Shown here: piece by piece, positions 1 through 10,490 of the stretch
Layout of the letters: the number at the start of each line of letters is the position of its first letter
Position numbering within the stretch: the stretch's first letter is position 1
Assembly: GCF_000219625.1 (NCBI RefSeq)
Contig: NC_018213.1
Coordinates: forward strand, 2,350,055-2,414,054
DNA: 64,000 nt
Direction of reading: 5' to 3'
Source of the DNA: Zymoseptoria tritici IPO323
Lineage: Eukaryota > Ascomycota > Dothideomycetes > Mycosphaerellales > Mycosphaerellaceae
Notes under the pieces: model-generated
Databases searched by the model: none
What the model was told of the DNA's origin: nothing
What the model saw: only the letters and a program-made list of their open reading frames with translations
Made by a program: the position numbers and the translations under genes

Positions 1-244
1 CGGTGTCTGGATCTTCTCGAGTGAACTTACTGCACATTCCCGGTCCGTTCAACAGATGCTCACAAGGTCCCACCCAGTCTGCGTTCTGGCAAATGTAAAT
101 TCCCACCCGCACGGGAGCGAGGATATTGAGCTCATCGGCGGCGATGAAGCCCGAATCGCTTGTTCTGCGAAGACTTGTCCAAGGAAATGGGAAAGCGGAG
201 ATGGACGTGGCGAGTCCCACGAGAGCGAGCGTTGTGGTCCGCAT
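1..244 (-). CDS. Small secreted cysteine-containing protein, 3' end off the window
   Basis: The minus strand opens with ATG at 244 and a clear signal peptide (MRTTTLALVGLATSISA), followed by a mature region with the pattern VGIYICQNADWVGPCEHL and a further Cys. Short secreted proteins with an 'I/VYxCxDxxWxGxC' core are common in Dothideomycetes; none has an assigned reaction that I can name. A GTAAGT donor lies at 30-25, so the first exon probably ends at 31, but the frame also stays open to the window edge. The C-terminus is missing. It is likely extracellular. Function unknown. Confidence 0.55.
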   Translation of the reverse strand, partial: MRTTTLALVGLATSISAFPFPWTSLRRTSDSGFIAADELNILAPVRVGIYICQNADWVGPCEHLLNGPGMCSKFTREDPDT

Positions 245-752
245 GATCGGCGAGATGTCGAGATGAGGTGACGAAATGACGAGGTGGGCGAGAGAACAGG
301 CACGACAAGAGATGAAAGAGGTCAGGGAAGTATAAATGTAAGTTGTCTTTGCGTTCTCTGCACGCTGAACCTTGCCTCCGAACGCAAGGTCTCAACCAGA
401 AGAAAGGAAATTTTTCTGATCCTGCACAACCACTCTGTGCGCTTGTGAGAGGCAAACTTCCCGATGACCATGTGGCTTCAGCGAGGGTAACACGGGGCCT
501 TGCATGAAAGCAAGATTCGAGGTTGTCTAGAGATCCAGAAGGACTACATGATGATTGATTGTTACGCGGATCTGGTAAGATGATCAGAGAGAACACAGTC
601 GCATCCCGTGTAGACGCGCTCGTGCTGCAGACCGAAGAGTGTTGAGAAACGGAACTGGGTAGCTGCATATGTCATGCATCTCAGGGAGGGCGCTGTGCGA
701 CATTCGACAAAGGAATATGGGAGCACAGAGACTGGACCGTATATCCATCGAT
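245..752. other. Intergenic, no gene seen
   Basis: Upstream of the secreted protein and downstream of the SDR gene. The open frames here lack a recognisable product or splice pattern. Confidence 0.5.
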
Positions 753-1633
753 CTACAAAGTCAATCCACCATCGATATTGATATTCTGTCCCGTCATCGA
801 TCGATTCAAAGCCAATGCTCTGATCTGATCGGCACAGTCCTGGTCACACATTAGCAAGCCGAAGTTCAAAATGACAGACGTCCCGAAGAAAACTCACCTC
901 AACAGTAGCCAACCTCTTCAACGCCGTCCTCTCCCTCGCCGCCTCCCTCTTCTCCTCGGGAAACTTCATTCCCCACTCCGTAAGCAACAGTCCCGGACTC
1001 ACAGAATTGACCCTAATCTTCGGACTACAAATCATCGCCAAACTTTTGCTCAGATGAATCGCCGCCGCCTTTGTCACCGCATACGGTAACGAAGAACCGC
1101 TTGGCTTGACTCCCGCAATACTCGCCGTGGTGATAAATGCTCCCTCTGTGCGTTCCAGCTCTGCTTTCGCCGCGTGAAGTAGCCATAAATGTGCTTTGAC
1201 GTTGTACAGGAAGCATCGGTCCCAATCTTCGTCGATCATGCCTTCCTCGAGGTTGGCGAAGTTGGTGATTCGAGTCCAGCCGGCGTTGCTGACGACTAGG
1301 TCGATGCGGCCGAAGGTCGAGACGGTTTGGTGGACTAGGTCCTGGAGAGCAGGGCGGGAGCCGACGTCTGCTTGGAAGGCGGCGAAGCGTGGAGAGGTGG
1401 ATGCACTGTTGCTTGTGTTGGGAATGGTTTCTAATTCCTTGATGAGGGTGTTGGCTCGCTCTGTGTTGTTGGCGTAGTTGATGGCCTGGGACAGGATGTC
1501 AGTACATTGTTATGTGTGCAAGTCGGAGAGTGCTCTGGAATACCACACGGAAGTCAGGTGCCAGCACGCGAGCAACTTGTGCTCCTAGCCCTGCTGTGCC
1601 TGCTGTAATGAGGGCGACTTTCTGGACCGACAT
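753..1633 (-). CDS. Short-chain dehydrogenase/reductase (classical SDR)
   Basis: Three exons, 1633-1544, 1485-898 and 839-753, joined by two 58 bp phase-0 introns, give 254 aa. The Rossmann motif is near residues 9-17 (ITAGTAGLG, an Ala variant of TGxxxGxG). NAG is at 97-99, the active-site Ser in TTASIAG near 152, and YxxxK is Tyr165/Lys169. The end, TGQNINIDGGLTL, is the usual SDR C-terminus and supports the last splice. An ATG at 1690 would add 19 residues, but the Rossmann strand normally starts close to the N-terminus, so 1633 was chosen. It is a NAD(P)-dependent oxidoreductase of unknown substrate, probably cytosolic. Confidence 0.85.
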
Positions 1634-2356
1634 GTCGAGATGATTCGTGTGGTCCAAGTGTTTGGGTGCGGGTCGAGTACGGGACTTCAAGATGTAGATT
1701 CAAATTGCGTTCAACTACACGATCCTGATTGGACTGTGCTGTTTATACCAGATCTTCCATTGAAAGAAGAGGAGTGTTGATGCTCAAGAAAGAGACGCCT
1801 CATCGGCCGGGACATCATTCAACCGGTCGAGGCGCAAAAGCGGAATCGGAGCCATTTCCGAAGTTTGAACATAGATCGAAGACACCTCACTTCCTCACGA
1901 GCATCATTTTTGCTCCTTGATAAACGGCATAGACGGCATTTGAGATTGATTGGTCGTAATGAGGGCGTGAGTCTTCACTATACACCTTGTGGGTTCCGTA
2001 GCGTACGAGTAGCGATTTGTAGCATGAGACGATCTGGAAGGAGAGGCTGTCACGCCAAGGTCTATGCAATCTGTCTATGACCAGCTCCAGATATCTCCAT
2101 TGCTTCGATCAAAACGCGTCGATCGCCTTGAACTCCTATGACTCAGATTGTATACTTTGGCCGGGAACGAACGCATCGTTACTGCTTCGCTGCCCCAAAT
2201 TCTCTCTTGCGCAGATTGCACACTGCAAGCCACCGAAGATCGACACGTTCGGTGCGGTCTGAGCGAGACCACGGAGCCCGGGACTGAGCACACGCACACA
2301 CACGTTCAGTACGGAGCCTGAAAAATTGCTCCTTGTTTTCGAATAATAACCCCACG
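1634..2356. other. Intergenic region upstream of the SDR gene
   Basis: No supported gene. A TGACTCA heptamer (the Gcn4/CPC1-type site) occurs at 2139-2145, about 500 bp upstream of the SDR start, and may be chance. Confidence 0.4.
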
Positions 2357-3274
2357 CTAAACTCTGTCATCCTCATACCGATTCGCGCCCTCGATCAAGG
2401 TGCCCAATGGCAACGCAATCATGAACAGAGGACTGACAACACTAGGCTGATCAGGTTTGACATCCATCTTCAGCAGACGGAACCTCGGATTGTCGACCAT
2501 AGGCACCGCCGAGGTCAAGCGCTTGGGGTCGGAGTAGACTTGCCAAGGTGGGACAGCAAGCTCAGGCTGCATTTCATGGACTGGGCGATGATGTGGCCGC
2601 TTTGAAGACACTCGTGAGGGTGACATGGGATGTTCAGCGATGACGGGCAGTGGGCGAGTGTAGTGTGATGGGTGGGTGGCGCTTAACCCTGGCACGGCCG
2701 ATCTCTTGTCACCAGCACGTGGATTGTGCCTTCGGGGAGGAGAGGTCTCGGATTTTATTTTCTTCGTCTCAGAAGACGGTTCAAAGGTCGCCTGTCGTTG
2801 GGAAAGCTTCGATTCTTGGGCAGAGAAGACTTCCCGGTCTCGTCGCATCTTGGTGATGGCGTGCTGTGCCGTGTGAGATTTATGCTTTGTGGGGCTTGTG
2901 CCGCGCATGCCTACCTCAAGAGCTTCGTTGTCATCAATATAAGGCGTCGCATCGTCTGCATCCCTCGTGGTCTTCATCAGACGCGCACCCGCGGCTGGAG
3001 GTGGCCTCTCAATCTTGAATTGATGGAACCCTGGATGCTGCTGTAGGGCGGAATATGTCGAGGCAGACTTGCGAGCGACGGCAGACTTTGATAACCCCGA
3101 TGGCAGCCTTCCTTCGTACTTCGGCTCGTCTCTGTCAAAGCCTTGCGCACTGTAGCGTGCCTTGCCCTTTTCGAGTGGGTTCAGCGACGACGTGGTAGCG
3201 GCGGTGGTAGTGACAGCGAGCATGATGGCAGGAGTGCTGAAGATGACCCCAAAAACCTTTGTAAAATGTTGCAA
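2357..3274 (-). CDS. Hypothetical basic, disordered protein
   Basis: An uninterrupted 305-codon frame. The N-terminus (MQHFTKVFGVIFSTPAIMLA) is hydrophobic and could be a signal peptide or anchor. The rest is rich in Pro, Ser, Arg and Lys and looks disordered, with a short hydrophobic stretch near the end (VVSPLFMIALPLGTLIEG). I recognise no domain. It lies upstream of IMP3's 3' end on the same strand, with 296 bp between. The start is the first ATG of the frame. Without a homologue or transcript it could still be a chance ORF, but its length makes it the best reading of this segment. Confidence 0.5.
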   Translation of the reverse strand: MQHFTKVFGVIFSTPAIMLAVTTTAATTSSLNPLEKGKARYSAQGFDRDEPKYEGRLPSGLSKSAVARKSASTYSALQQHPGFHQFKIERPPPAAGARLMKTTRDADDATPYIDDNEALEVGMRGTSPTKHKSHTAQHAITKMRRDREVFSAQESKLSQRQATFEPSSETKKIKSETSPPRRHNPRAGDKRSAVPGLSATHPSHYTRPLPVIAEHPMSPSRVSSKRPHHRPVHEMQPELAVPPWQVYSDPKRLTSAVPMVDNPRFRLLKMDVKPDQPSVVSPLFMIALPLGTLIEGANRYEDDRV

Positions 3275-3570
3275 GCCGTTTGATTGCCTTCCAGATGGGT
3301 CCAGAAATGGCGAAGACGACGTTTGCCGTTAATAGTGAATGCTCGAAGGTTGAGGAAAGGTAGTGCGCAGAAAGCAGGAGGAGTGTGGGGGGTCGTTGAA
3401 ACCCTGCATGTGCTCGAGGACTTTCACGTGACGGTGACGGTCCCGCTCCGGGCATCTCTCAGAACCGTGAGCTCCGAACAAGGACAACTGAGCAACCATG
3501 GCGCCAGTCTTGGGAATGATGTGCTGTGCAGGGTCCGTGTCTCGTCCGGTCAGAGCAGTATGCAGGACTG

Positions 3571-4190
3571 TTATAGCAGGTCAAAGTCGTCCAGCTTGTC
3601 ACGGTACTTCATGATGTTCCTCTTGATCTTCGATGAGTCGACCCATGTCACGAAGTCTTCCATGTTCCTATCGTGAGTGTCAGCATCACAGGGTCCGCTC
3701 AAGTCATGTTAGTATTTCCTTACCTGGTAACGAGAAAGGCGGGATCGGTGACCACCTCAGTTCCCACACGAACATGACCTTGCTCGATGAACTTGTTCGC
3801 TGATGAAACAGTCTCCGACATCCTCAATCTGGTCATGACAACACCCAGTCTCCTTCGGCAGAAGGCAGACACTGTGATCTTCTTCTCCACATCGCTCAAT
3901 TTTCCCTTTCCGCCTCCCCCGATGCCTAGCAAGCCCATATCGTGTAGCTTCTCCAACAGAACATCCTCTTGTTTTCTCCGAAACGCTGATTCCGGTGGCA
4001 AAAGTGCGATGCGGTGCGCCAGGTGTCGCAATTTGCCGGCGAGACGATTGTATGAGGTGTAATCGGCTGGGTTCGAGACTGAGTATCGTCGGATGACCGC
4101 TGCGGAGCGATGCTGGTCGTCGCCAGGGTAGTTGATGAAGTCGACTTTCCGCAGGAGCTTCTGCTCATGATGCTTCAATTTGCGCACCAT
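3571..4190 (-). CDS. IMP3: U3 snoRNP protein IMP3 (S4 domain)
   Basis: Exons 4190-3724 and 3667-3571, split by a 56 bp intron, give 187 aa, the usual IMP3 length. The start [18 protein letters not shown] and the S4 RNA-binding region ([18 protein letters not shown] to [19 protein letters not shown]) are diagnostic. The second exon supplies the conserved tail [16 protein letters not shown], which confirms the splice. IMP3 bridges U3 snoRNA and pre-18S rRNA in the small-subunit processome in the nucleolus. It is head-to-head with HIS7 across 247 bp. Confidence 0.95.
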
Positions 4191-4437
4191 CTTGAACGGT
4201 GTAGATGTGTTGGAGGATGAGATTTAGAAGATCTCGTGATTGCAGTGAAGTCTCGTCGTCGCCAGGAAATCTCGGATTCGGCTTTCGCAAAGCGATGCGA
4301 CGCTAGTGACTGACTTAGTGCGGACTTTACTTTGGAGTCAGATCGACCAACATTTTTCCCACCACGACAACGTCACTTGTTCTTGCGTTGCTACGGATCA
4401 ATGCGATAACAATTGCGAGACATACCAGAGTTGCAAA
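4191..4437. promoter_or_regulatory. Shared divergent promoter IMP3/HIS7
   Basis: The 247 bp between two divergent ATGs must hold both promoters. No perfect TGACTCA (cross-pathway control site) is present. The nearest are TGACTGA at 4307-4313 and GGAGTCA near 4334. Confidence 0.5.
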
Positions 4438-6142
4438 ATGCCTGTCGTTCATTTGCTCGATTATGCAGCAGGGAACATTCGCTCTCTGGTCAATGCGATC
4501 GAGAAGCTTGGCTGGCAAGTCGAATGGGTAAAGTCACCAGAAGATGTAGCAAATGCTGAGGTGAGGATCGTGGACGCATTGATTTGTTCTTTTGAACTGA
4601 TGGCTAACAGGCGACTTGCAACTGTAGATCTTGATCCTTCCTGGTGTCGGCCACTTCGGTCACTGCTTAACACAATTCAAGAATGCAGGATACGTCGCGC
4701 CTGTGCAAAAGCACATTCGCTCTGGCAAACCTTTCATGGGAATCTGTGTGGGCATCCAAGCATTATTCGAAGGATCGGAAGAGAACCCGACAGTTTCAGG
4801 TCTTGGAATCATCAATGCTCGTCTGCAACGCTTCGACTCTAGCGACAAGAGTGTACCACACATTGGATGGAATTCTGCAAACACCAGCGGAAGTAATCAA
4901 AGCATATACGGCCTTAGACCCGACAGCAAATACTATTATGTACACTCGTATGCGGTACCATATCGAGAAGGTGAACTTGAGAAGGACGGCTGGACTGTGG
5001 CGAAAGCCCGGTATGGCAACGAGGAGTTCGTCGGAGCCATCGCAAAAGGCAATGTGTTCGCGACACAATTCCATCCGGAGAAGAGTGGCGCCGCAGGACA
5101 GCGCGTGTTGAAAGCTTTCCTCGAGGGTCGGAAAAGTGAGCCATTGCCAACAGACCTCGAAACTGCATCGACACGAGAAGGCCTCACACGTAGGATCATT
5201 GCATGCCTGGACGTGCGCGCGAATGACCAGGGCGATCTCGTCGTCACGAAAGGCGATCAGTACGACGTTCGCGAGAAGTCCGATAACGCCGTCCGAAATC
5301 TTGGAAAGCCTGTTCAAAAGGCACAGCAATACTACGAACAGGGTGCAGACGAAGTCACTTTCCTCAATATCACCTCTTTCCGAGAAACGCCGCTCAAGGA
5401 TCTGCCCATGCTGGAAGTTCTGCGCCAGACATCCGCGACAGTCTTCGTTCCCTTGACGATCGGTGGTGGGATTCGCGATACGCACGATCCCGAGACTGGC
5501 AGAACGGTACCCGCGCTCGAAGTCGCGACGCTGTACTTCAAGTCCGGAGCCGACAAGGTCTCCATCGGATCAGATGCCGTCACAGCTGCTGAGCAGTACT
5601 ACGAGTCAAACAAGACGCTCACACGAAAGACCGCAATCGAGACTATCAGCGAGGCGTACGGAGCACAAGCCGTGGTTGTATCAATCGATCCCAAACGCGT
5701 GTACGTCAAGTCGCCAGACTCCACACCGCATAACACCATCGAGACCGCCTGCCCGGGACCGGACGGCGAAAACTACTGCTGGTACGCCTGCACCATCAAA
5801 GGAGGGCGCGAGACTCGGGATCTCGATGTCGTCCAGCTCGCCCAAGCTGTCGAAGCGATGGGTGCAGGCGAGATCTTACTGAACTGCATTGACAAGGATG
5901 GCACAAATTCCGGCTTCGACCTGGAGCTGATCCGCAGTGTCAAGGCTGCGATCAAGATCCCAGTCATTGCGTCAAGTGGTGCCGGAAACTCCGGACACTT
6001 CGCGGAAGTGTTCAGCAAGACGAACGTTGATGCTGCGTTGGGTGCGGGTATGTTTCACCGTGGAGAGTGGACGGTCAAGCAGGTCAAGGAAGATCTGCAG
6101 AAGACGGGACTTCTGGTCAGGAGATTTGAAGAGGATGTTTAG
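4438..6142 (+). CDS. HIS7: Imidazole glycerol phosphate synthase, HisH-HisF fusion
   Basis: Exons 4438-4560 and 4628-6142 (67 bp intron) encode 545 aa, the usual size of the fungal bifunctional enzyme. The N-terminal class I glutamine amidotransferase has the nucleophile Cys81 in [12 protein letters not shown] and the His190/Glu192 pair in QFHPEKS. The C-terminal HisF barrel starts near residue 229, with Asp236 in IIACLDV, then [18 protein letters not shown] and [13 protein letters not shown]. It converts PRFAR plus glutamine to IGP and AICAR in histidine synthesis, in the cytosol. The 4438 ATG is the first in frame; the upstream extension begins only with GTG. Confidence 0.97.
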
Positions 6143-6281
6143 ATTCCGAATGGAGGCATAGTTCACAAAGGGAGACAGCGATGAATAGAGCTCGAGAATG
6201 GGTATCATATCATGTCATATCAACTTTTGACCTGCCAACGCCTCGCTAAATTTGCAACTGCCTAGTGGATCTCCTTCGAGA

Positions 6282-7442
6282 TCAAGCAAAATGTATGCCC
6301 TCTTGGTTGAAAGCATACAGCAATTTCAAGAAGTCTCCCTCGTCGCACATTCTTGAGCGCTTATCTGCCAGTTCGGTGTCCGTCTCCAAGACCTTCATGA
6401 CCTTTGCCCGGACCAGCTCAGAAACCTTTCCTTTCCTCTTTCGATTCGGGTTGCCTGCCAGCTTCTTTGCCTTTTTGTCCGCCTCTTCTTTGAAGAAGTC
6501 TGGTACATCCTCATCTTCGTCGACGTCCATGATGCCAGCCCAGTCGTCCTCTCCAGCATTGTCCTCCCCATCATCGACGTCCATGCCCTCTCCCTCTGTA
6601 CCTTCGATCGGCGAATCGTCCAGAGGAATCTCGTTCTGCGCGCAAAACGTCCTGTAATTCGACTCCAACATTGCCATCACACTCGTTGTCCCAATGAACG
6701 CACTCCTCAGCACTCTGTTCTTCCGCACAAAGCACACTCGTAGCAGTCCGTCCCATTCGTCGTAGCTGATCTGCGGCCTCGGGTTCTTCGGACATATCCG
6801 CACCACGTTGCTCTCCACCTGTGGAGGCGGATTGAAGTTGTTCTTGCCCACCTTCATGACATGATCCACCTTCGCCCACATCTGACAGTTGACCGACAGT
6901 CGACTGTACAGCTTGTCCCCGGGTTTCGCAAATAGTCGCATGGCGAATTCGCGCTGAAACATGAGTACGCAGGATCGAGGAGCGGGGCTCGTGGCCAGGA
7001 GTTTGAATGTAAGAGGCGAGGAAATTTGGTATGGAGTGTTGGAGATGCAGACGTCGAAGTATGGGAGTTCAGGCATCTTGATCACATCTCCGAGGATCAG
7101 CTCTAGTCGTTTCGCAGCAGGTGTGCCCTGGAATCGCTTGGTGATTTCAGCCGCCATGCGAGGATCTTGTTCCACGCAGATGACCTTCTTTGCTTTCTCC
7201 AGTATGCGAGTCGTCAAGTTTCCCGTTCCTGGACCGACTTCCAGCACAATATCGCTCTGCTTGACATCTGCTTTGTCCACGATCGCTTGCGCTACGCCGG
7301 GGTTCTTCAAAATGTGCTGACCGATGTCTGTGTTCATCTTGAAGATATTGTTCGCGGCTTTGCTCTTGCGCGCCGCAGCGCCGGCGTAAGGATCCCCTTT
7401 GCCAACTCCATTACTGGCAGGCTTTCGAGCGGATTTCGGCAT
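6282..7442 (-). CDS. DIM1: 18S rRNA dimethyladenosine transferase DIM1
   Basis: A single-exon 386-aa SAM-dependent RNA methyltransferase of the KsgA/Dim1 family. The SAM loop [10 protein letters not shown] is at residues 67-76, a second acidic motif (LGD) near 117-119, and the catalytic NTPY at 135-138. It makes the twin m6,2A residues at the 3' end of 18S rRNA and is needed for pre-rRNA processing. A long acidic insert (roughly residues 280-320, rich in Asp/Glu) separates the catalytic part from the C-terminal helices, longer than in the bacterial enzymes. It is convergent with HIS7 (139 bp) and head-to-head with APN1. Confidence 0.96.
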   Translation of the reverse strand: MPKSARKPASNGVGKGDPYAGAAARKSKAANNIFKMNTDIGQHILKNPGVAQAIVDKADVKQSDIVLEVGPGTGNLTTRILEKAKKVICVEQDPRMAAEITKRFQGTPAAKRLELILGDVIKMPELPYFDVCISNTPYQISSPLTFKLLATSPAPRSCVLMFQREFAMRLFAKPGDKLYSRLSVNCQMWAKVDHVMKVGKNNFNPPPQVESNVVRICPKNPRPQISYDEWDGLLRVCFVRKNRVLRSAFIGTTSVMAMLESNYRTFCAQNEIPLDDSPIEGTEGEGMDVDDGEDNAGEDDWAGIMDVDEDEDVPDFFKEEADKKAKKLAGNPNRKRKGKVSELVRAKVMKVLETDTELADKRSRMCDEGDFLKLLYAFNQEGIHFA

Positions 7443-7633
7443 GGTTGTGTGGTGGCAGTTGCGTGAATAGAGAAGTCGAGTTATCGGTCAAAAAATGTTC
7501 AGAGACCGGCTAAACTTTTGGTCGCTTGTTCCTGCCTCAGGCTCGACCGGAGCTATCGACCGCTCTTCGCGTCATTCTCGAGCTGCACAGCTCACTCGAC
7601 GGCATTGACTTGCCATCGTTACCTTCGTCGACA
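7443..7633. promoter_or_regulatory. Compact divergent promoter DIM1/APN1
   Basis: Only 191 bp separate the two divergent start codons if APN1 begins at 7634. Confidence 0.45.
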
Positions 7634-9130
7634 ATGCCGAAACGGAAGGTCAGCAAGATCGTTCAAGAAGAGATCGAACATCTGGTACCAGCCTCAGAGG
7701 CAGAGATCAAGAAACCTTCCCCTTCGAAGAGGCAGAAGATCAAGGAGGAACCTCAAGCAGTAGCAGGGTCGCCCTCGACGAAGAAGAGAGTCTCGGCGCC
7801 ACGAGCGACCAAACAGAAGCCGAAAGTCGAGCCCGATATCGAGGCAGAGGAGGAGCGTACCACCTCGCCTACCCAAGCGAAGAAGCGCACAAAGAAGCAA
7901 GTCAAGGCGGAGAACGGTGTCGAAGGCGAAGAGGAGGAGGAGGAGAAGAAGAAAGTCGTTCGCAAGCGCAAAACGAAAGAAGAGAAGGAAGCAGAGGCAA
8001 TGCCGTTCGCAGCACGGACAACCGGTCACAAGCTCTTCCTCGGAGCTCATATCAGTAGTGCAGGTGGCGTACAAAATGCTGTCGGTAATGCTGTTCAGAT
8101 TGGCGCGAATGCTTTCGCCGTGTTTTTGAAGTCGCAACGAAAGTGGGCAAATCCACCTTTGACAGATGATCAATGCTCCTCGTTTCATGCGAATTGCAGA
8201 ACACAATCATATGAGCAAAGCAAGTATATCGTTCCTCATGGTTCGTATCTCGTCAACATGGCACATACAGATAAGGACCGTACAGAGCAGGCTTATACGT
8301 CCTATCTTGACGATCTCAAACGCTGTGAAAGACTCGGGATCTCTTTATACAATATACACCCAGGAAACACGGTGTCTAACGACCGAGCCGAAGCCATCGC
8401 ACATCTGGCCGATAACATCAATCGAGCCCACGCTGAGACTAGCACGGTGATCACCTTGCTAGAGAACATGGCTGGAGGCGGGAATGTTCTCGGCAGCACA
8501 TTCGAGGATCTTCGCGACATCATCGAGCTCGTGAGCAATAAAGATCGTATCGGCGTCTGCATCGATACTTGCCATACTTTTGCTGGAGGGTATGATCTGA
8601 GGACCCCAGCGGCGTTCAAAGAAACATTCGATAAGTTTGAGGATGTCGTTGGATTCAAGTATCTGCGTGCAATGCACATCAACGATTCGAAGGCGCCCTT
8701 TGACTCTCACCGAGACCTCCACGCCAACATCGGGACTGGATTCTTGGGTCTACGCGCATTCCATACCCTTGTCAACGATTCTCGCTTCTGGGGTATGCCT
8801 CTAATTTTGGAGACGCCGATCACGATCATAGACGATGATGGCGTACCCGTGAAGGACGAGAAGGGCAAGGAGAAGGAAGACAGGATTGTTGATGCTACAG
8901 AGATTAAACTCATGGAGAGCCTTCTGGGCATGGACATTGAAAGTGAGGAGTTCTTGAGCCTGGAGAAGCAGTTGTCGCGAAAGGGCGAACCAGAGCGAAA
9001 GCGCCTCACCGAGCAGCAAGACCGTAAGCGAGAGAAGGAGGCCGCTAAAAAGGCAAAGGCTGGCAGCAAAAGAAAGGGAGCGAAGAAAGCCAGCAGTGAA
9101 GATGACGAGTCTGAACCACTCAGCGACTAA
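7634..9130 (+). CDS. APN1: AP endonuclease, endonuclease IV family
   Basis: A single exon of 498 aa. Residues 1-125 are a Lys/Glu-rich, probably nuclear-targeting tail. The TIM-barrel catalytic domain follows, with AHISSAGG at 138-145 and metal ligands of the family visible as His202 (VPHGSY), His242 (HPGN), Glu277 (ENMAGGGN), Asp311/His314 (IDTCHTFAGG), His348, the DSHRDLH segment and Glu392 (LETP). It cleaves 5' to abasic sites in base-excision repair using Zn ions. A further in-frame ATG at 7526 would add 36 residues. The 7634 start has a better context (gacaATGc) and the basic MPKRKVSK beginning. The C-terminus is another basic tail. Confidence 0.95.
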   Translation: MPKRKVSKIVQEEIEHLVPASEAEIKKPSPSKRQKIKEEPQAVAGSPSTKKRVSAPRATKQKPKVEPDIEAEEERTTSPTQAKKRTKKQVKAENGVEGEEEEEEKKKVVRKRKTKEEKEAEAMPFAARTTGHKLFLGAHISSAGGVQNAVGNAVQIGANAFAVFLKSQRKWANPPLTDDQCSSFHANCRTQSYEQSKYIVPHGSYLVNMAHTDKDRTEQAYTSYLDDLKRCERLGISLYNIHPGNTVSNDRAEAIAHLADNINRAHAETSTVITLLENMAGGGNVLGSTFEDLRDIIELVSNKDRIGVCIDTCHTFAGGYDLRTPAAFKETFDKFEDVVGFKYLRAMHINDSKAPFDSHRDLHANIGTGFLGLRAFHTLVNDSRFWGMPLILETPITIIDDDGVPVKDEKGKEKEDRIVDATEIKLMESLLGMDIESEEFLSLEKQLSRKGEPERKRLTEQQDRKREKEAAKKAKAGSKRKGAKKASSEDDESEPLSD

Positions 9131-10490
9131 GCCTCCAAGAGATTGGTGTGATGAATGACACACTGCTACCGGAAGTTTTGGGATGGCTACATTGCATACT
9201 AGCCTCGGACCTCTGCCTCGTTGCTCTGTTCCACGTCCAATGAAGGATCCGGCTCAGCCTTCCAGGTGTCGATTTAATGACCCTAGCTCTGCATGTCACG
9301 GCAGAAATCCATACGGCGCCAGGTGCGGAGAGTTGTGTGATCGTCCTTCATGGCCTGGCAATGCCAACGATGCGAGCAGATGCAGCTACTGTCATATGGG
9401 CAAAAACAGCGTGGTGGGATTCGTTGAATGTCGGGCCGAGATGGAGCAGGAATGGGAAGCAATGGCATCAGGTCATCAGGTTACTCAGCGTGGACCCGGG
9501 CCATAAGCGACCGGAGATGTATTCGTCAGGTATATCGTCTGGCCACGACTTATCTTGACCTCGACAGACTTCGCGACAATCAAGAGAAGAACCCACGGAG
9601 ATTGAAGGGTCACCCGCCCTTGTTTTCTGAGCACACACCGGCCTTTACTCGCATTTGGCAATTCCACGGTGACTTCGACTTCTGGATCCATTGGCAAGAC
9701 AAGCCTGCCTTGTGAAGGCTTCAAACCGATCTTTGGTGCATGTTCGTGAGCAGACCTGAGAGTTAGCGCGCCGGCTAAGAAGTCGTCCCGTTACATCACC
9801 GGTTCGCGTTATGGAGGCATACTCCTAACATGTGGACACATGTTATTTGGCCGCCGCAGGTGATGTTCTACACAATCTTCGGCGCGCCTCCAAAGCCGTT
9901 CACGCCAATCACTGGGGGCGCCGTAGGACGTTGCGAATTTGTACCTGGCCCTGAACCTCCGCCGAGTCACCACTGTCTATAAACACGATTCGTGTCGTGC
10001 TGACACGCTGACCACACCGGGAGCTCAGCTACTGGTCCTTGCTGGACATTTGCGCATCATGCACGCTGTCAGCCGCAAACATTGCCTGCGGTGCGACATT
10101 GACAGGCCCTCAATCAATGCCTTGACGTTGCCTGATAATCACGACGATTGATCCGAACATCTCCACGATTGCAAAAGCAAGCTGCTGAAGGGGTATGAAA
10201 TCGATGTCGCCTCTGGCCTTGCGAACAACGAAATTCGCCCGTTGCCTCTGGCTCGTCCTTGGCAGCTGAGTGCGCACTGCATGCCAGTTCAGACGTTGTG
10301 CCTCAATCTGCTTACGCTTGGCCAACCTACTATTCGTAGCTAGCCCCGGCGGCGAGAGACATTCGGTTGTAGCTGGTGCCGTGAGACCCGTGGGCCGACT
10401 CCAAGTCCACGTCCACCTTCCAGGTCAATTTCATCCCCTGCCTCGACTCTCATCATACATCATCCACTATTCGACAGCCGCATTGCAAAG
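9131..10490. other. Long intergenic region without a supported gene
   Basis: About 1.36 kb. Short frames exist on both strands, including a roughly 100-codon minus frame across 9485-9790, but none has splice sites, domains or a composition that I can support. Confidence 0.4.

Noticed and set aside
7526..7633. 36-residue N-terminal extension of APN1
   Set aside because: It would overlap the short shared promoter with DIM1, and the MPKRKVSK start has a better context.
9183..9715. Overlapping plus-strand frames of 93-107 codons
   Set aside because: Three frames are open at once, none with splice signals or domain content.
9485..9790. About 100 open codons on the minus strand (LVLPMDPEVEVTVELPNASK and neighbours)
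   Set aside because: It reads somewhat like protein, but has no good start, no domain I know and a nearby upstream stop; not enough to call a gene.
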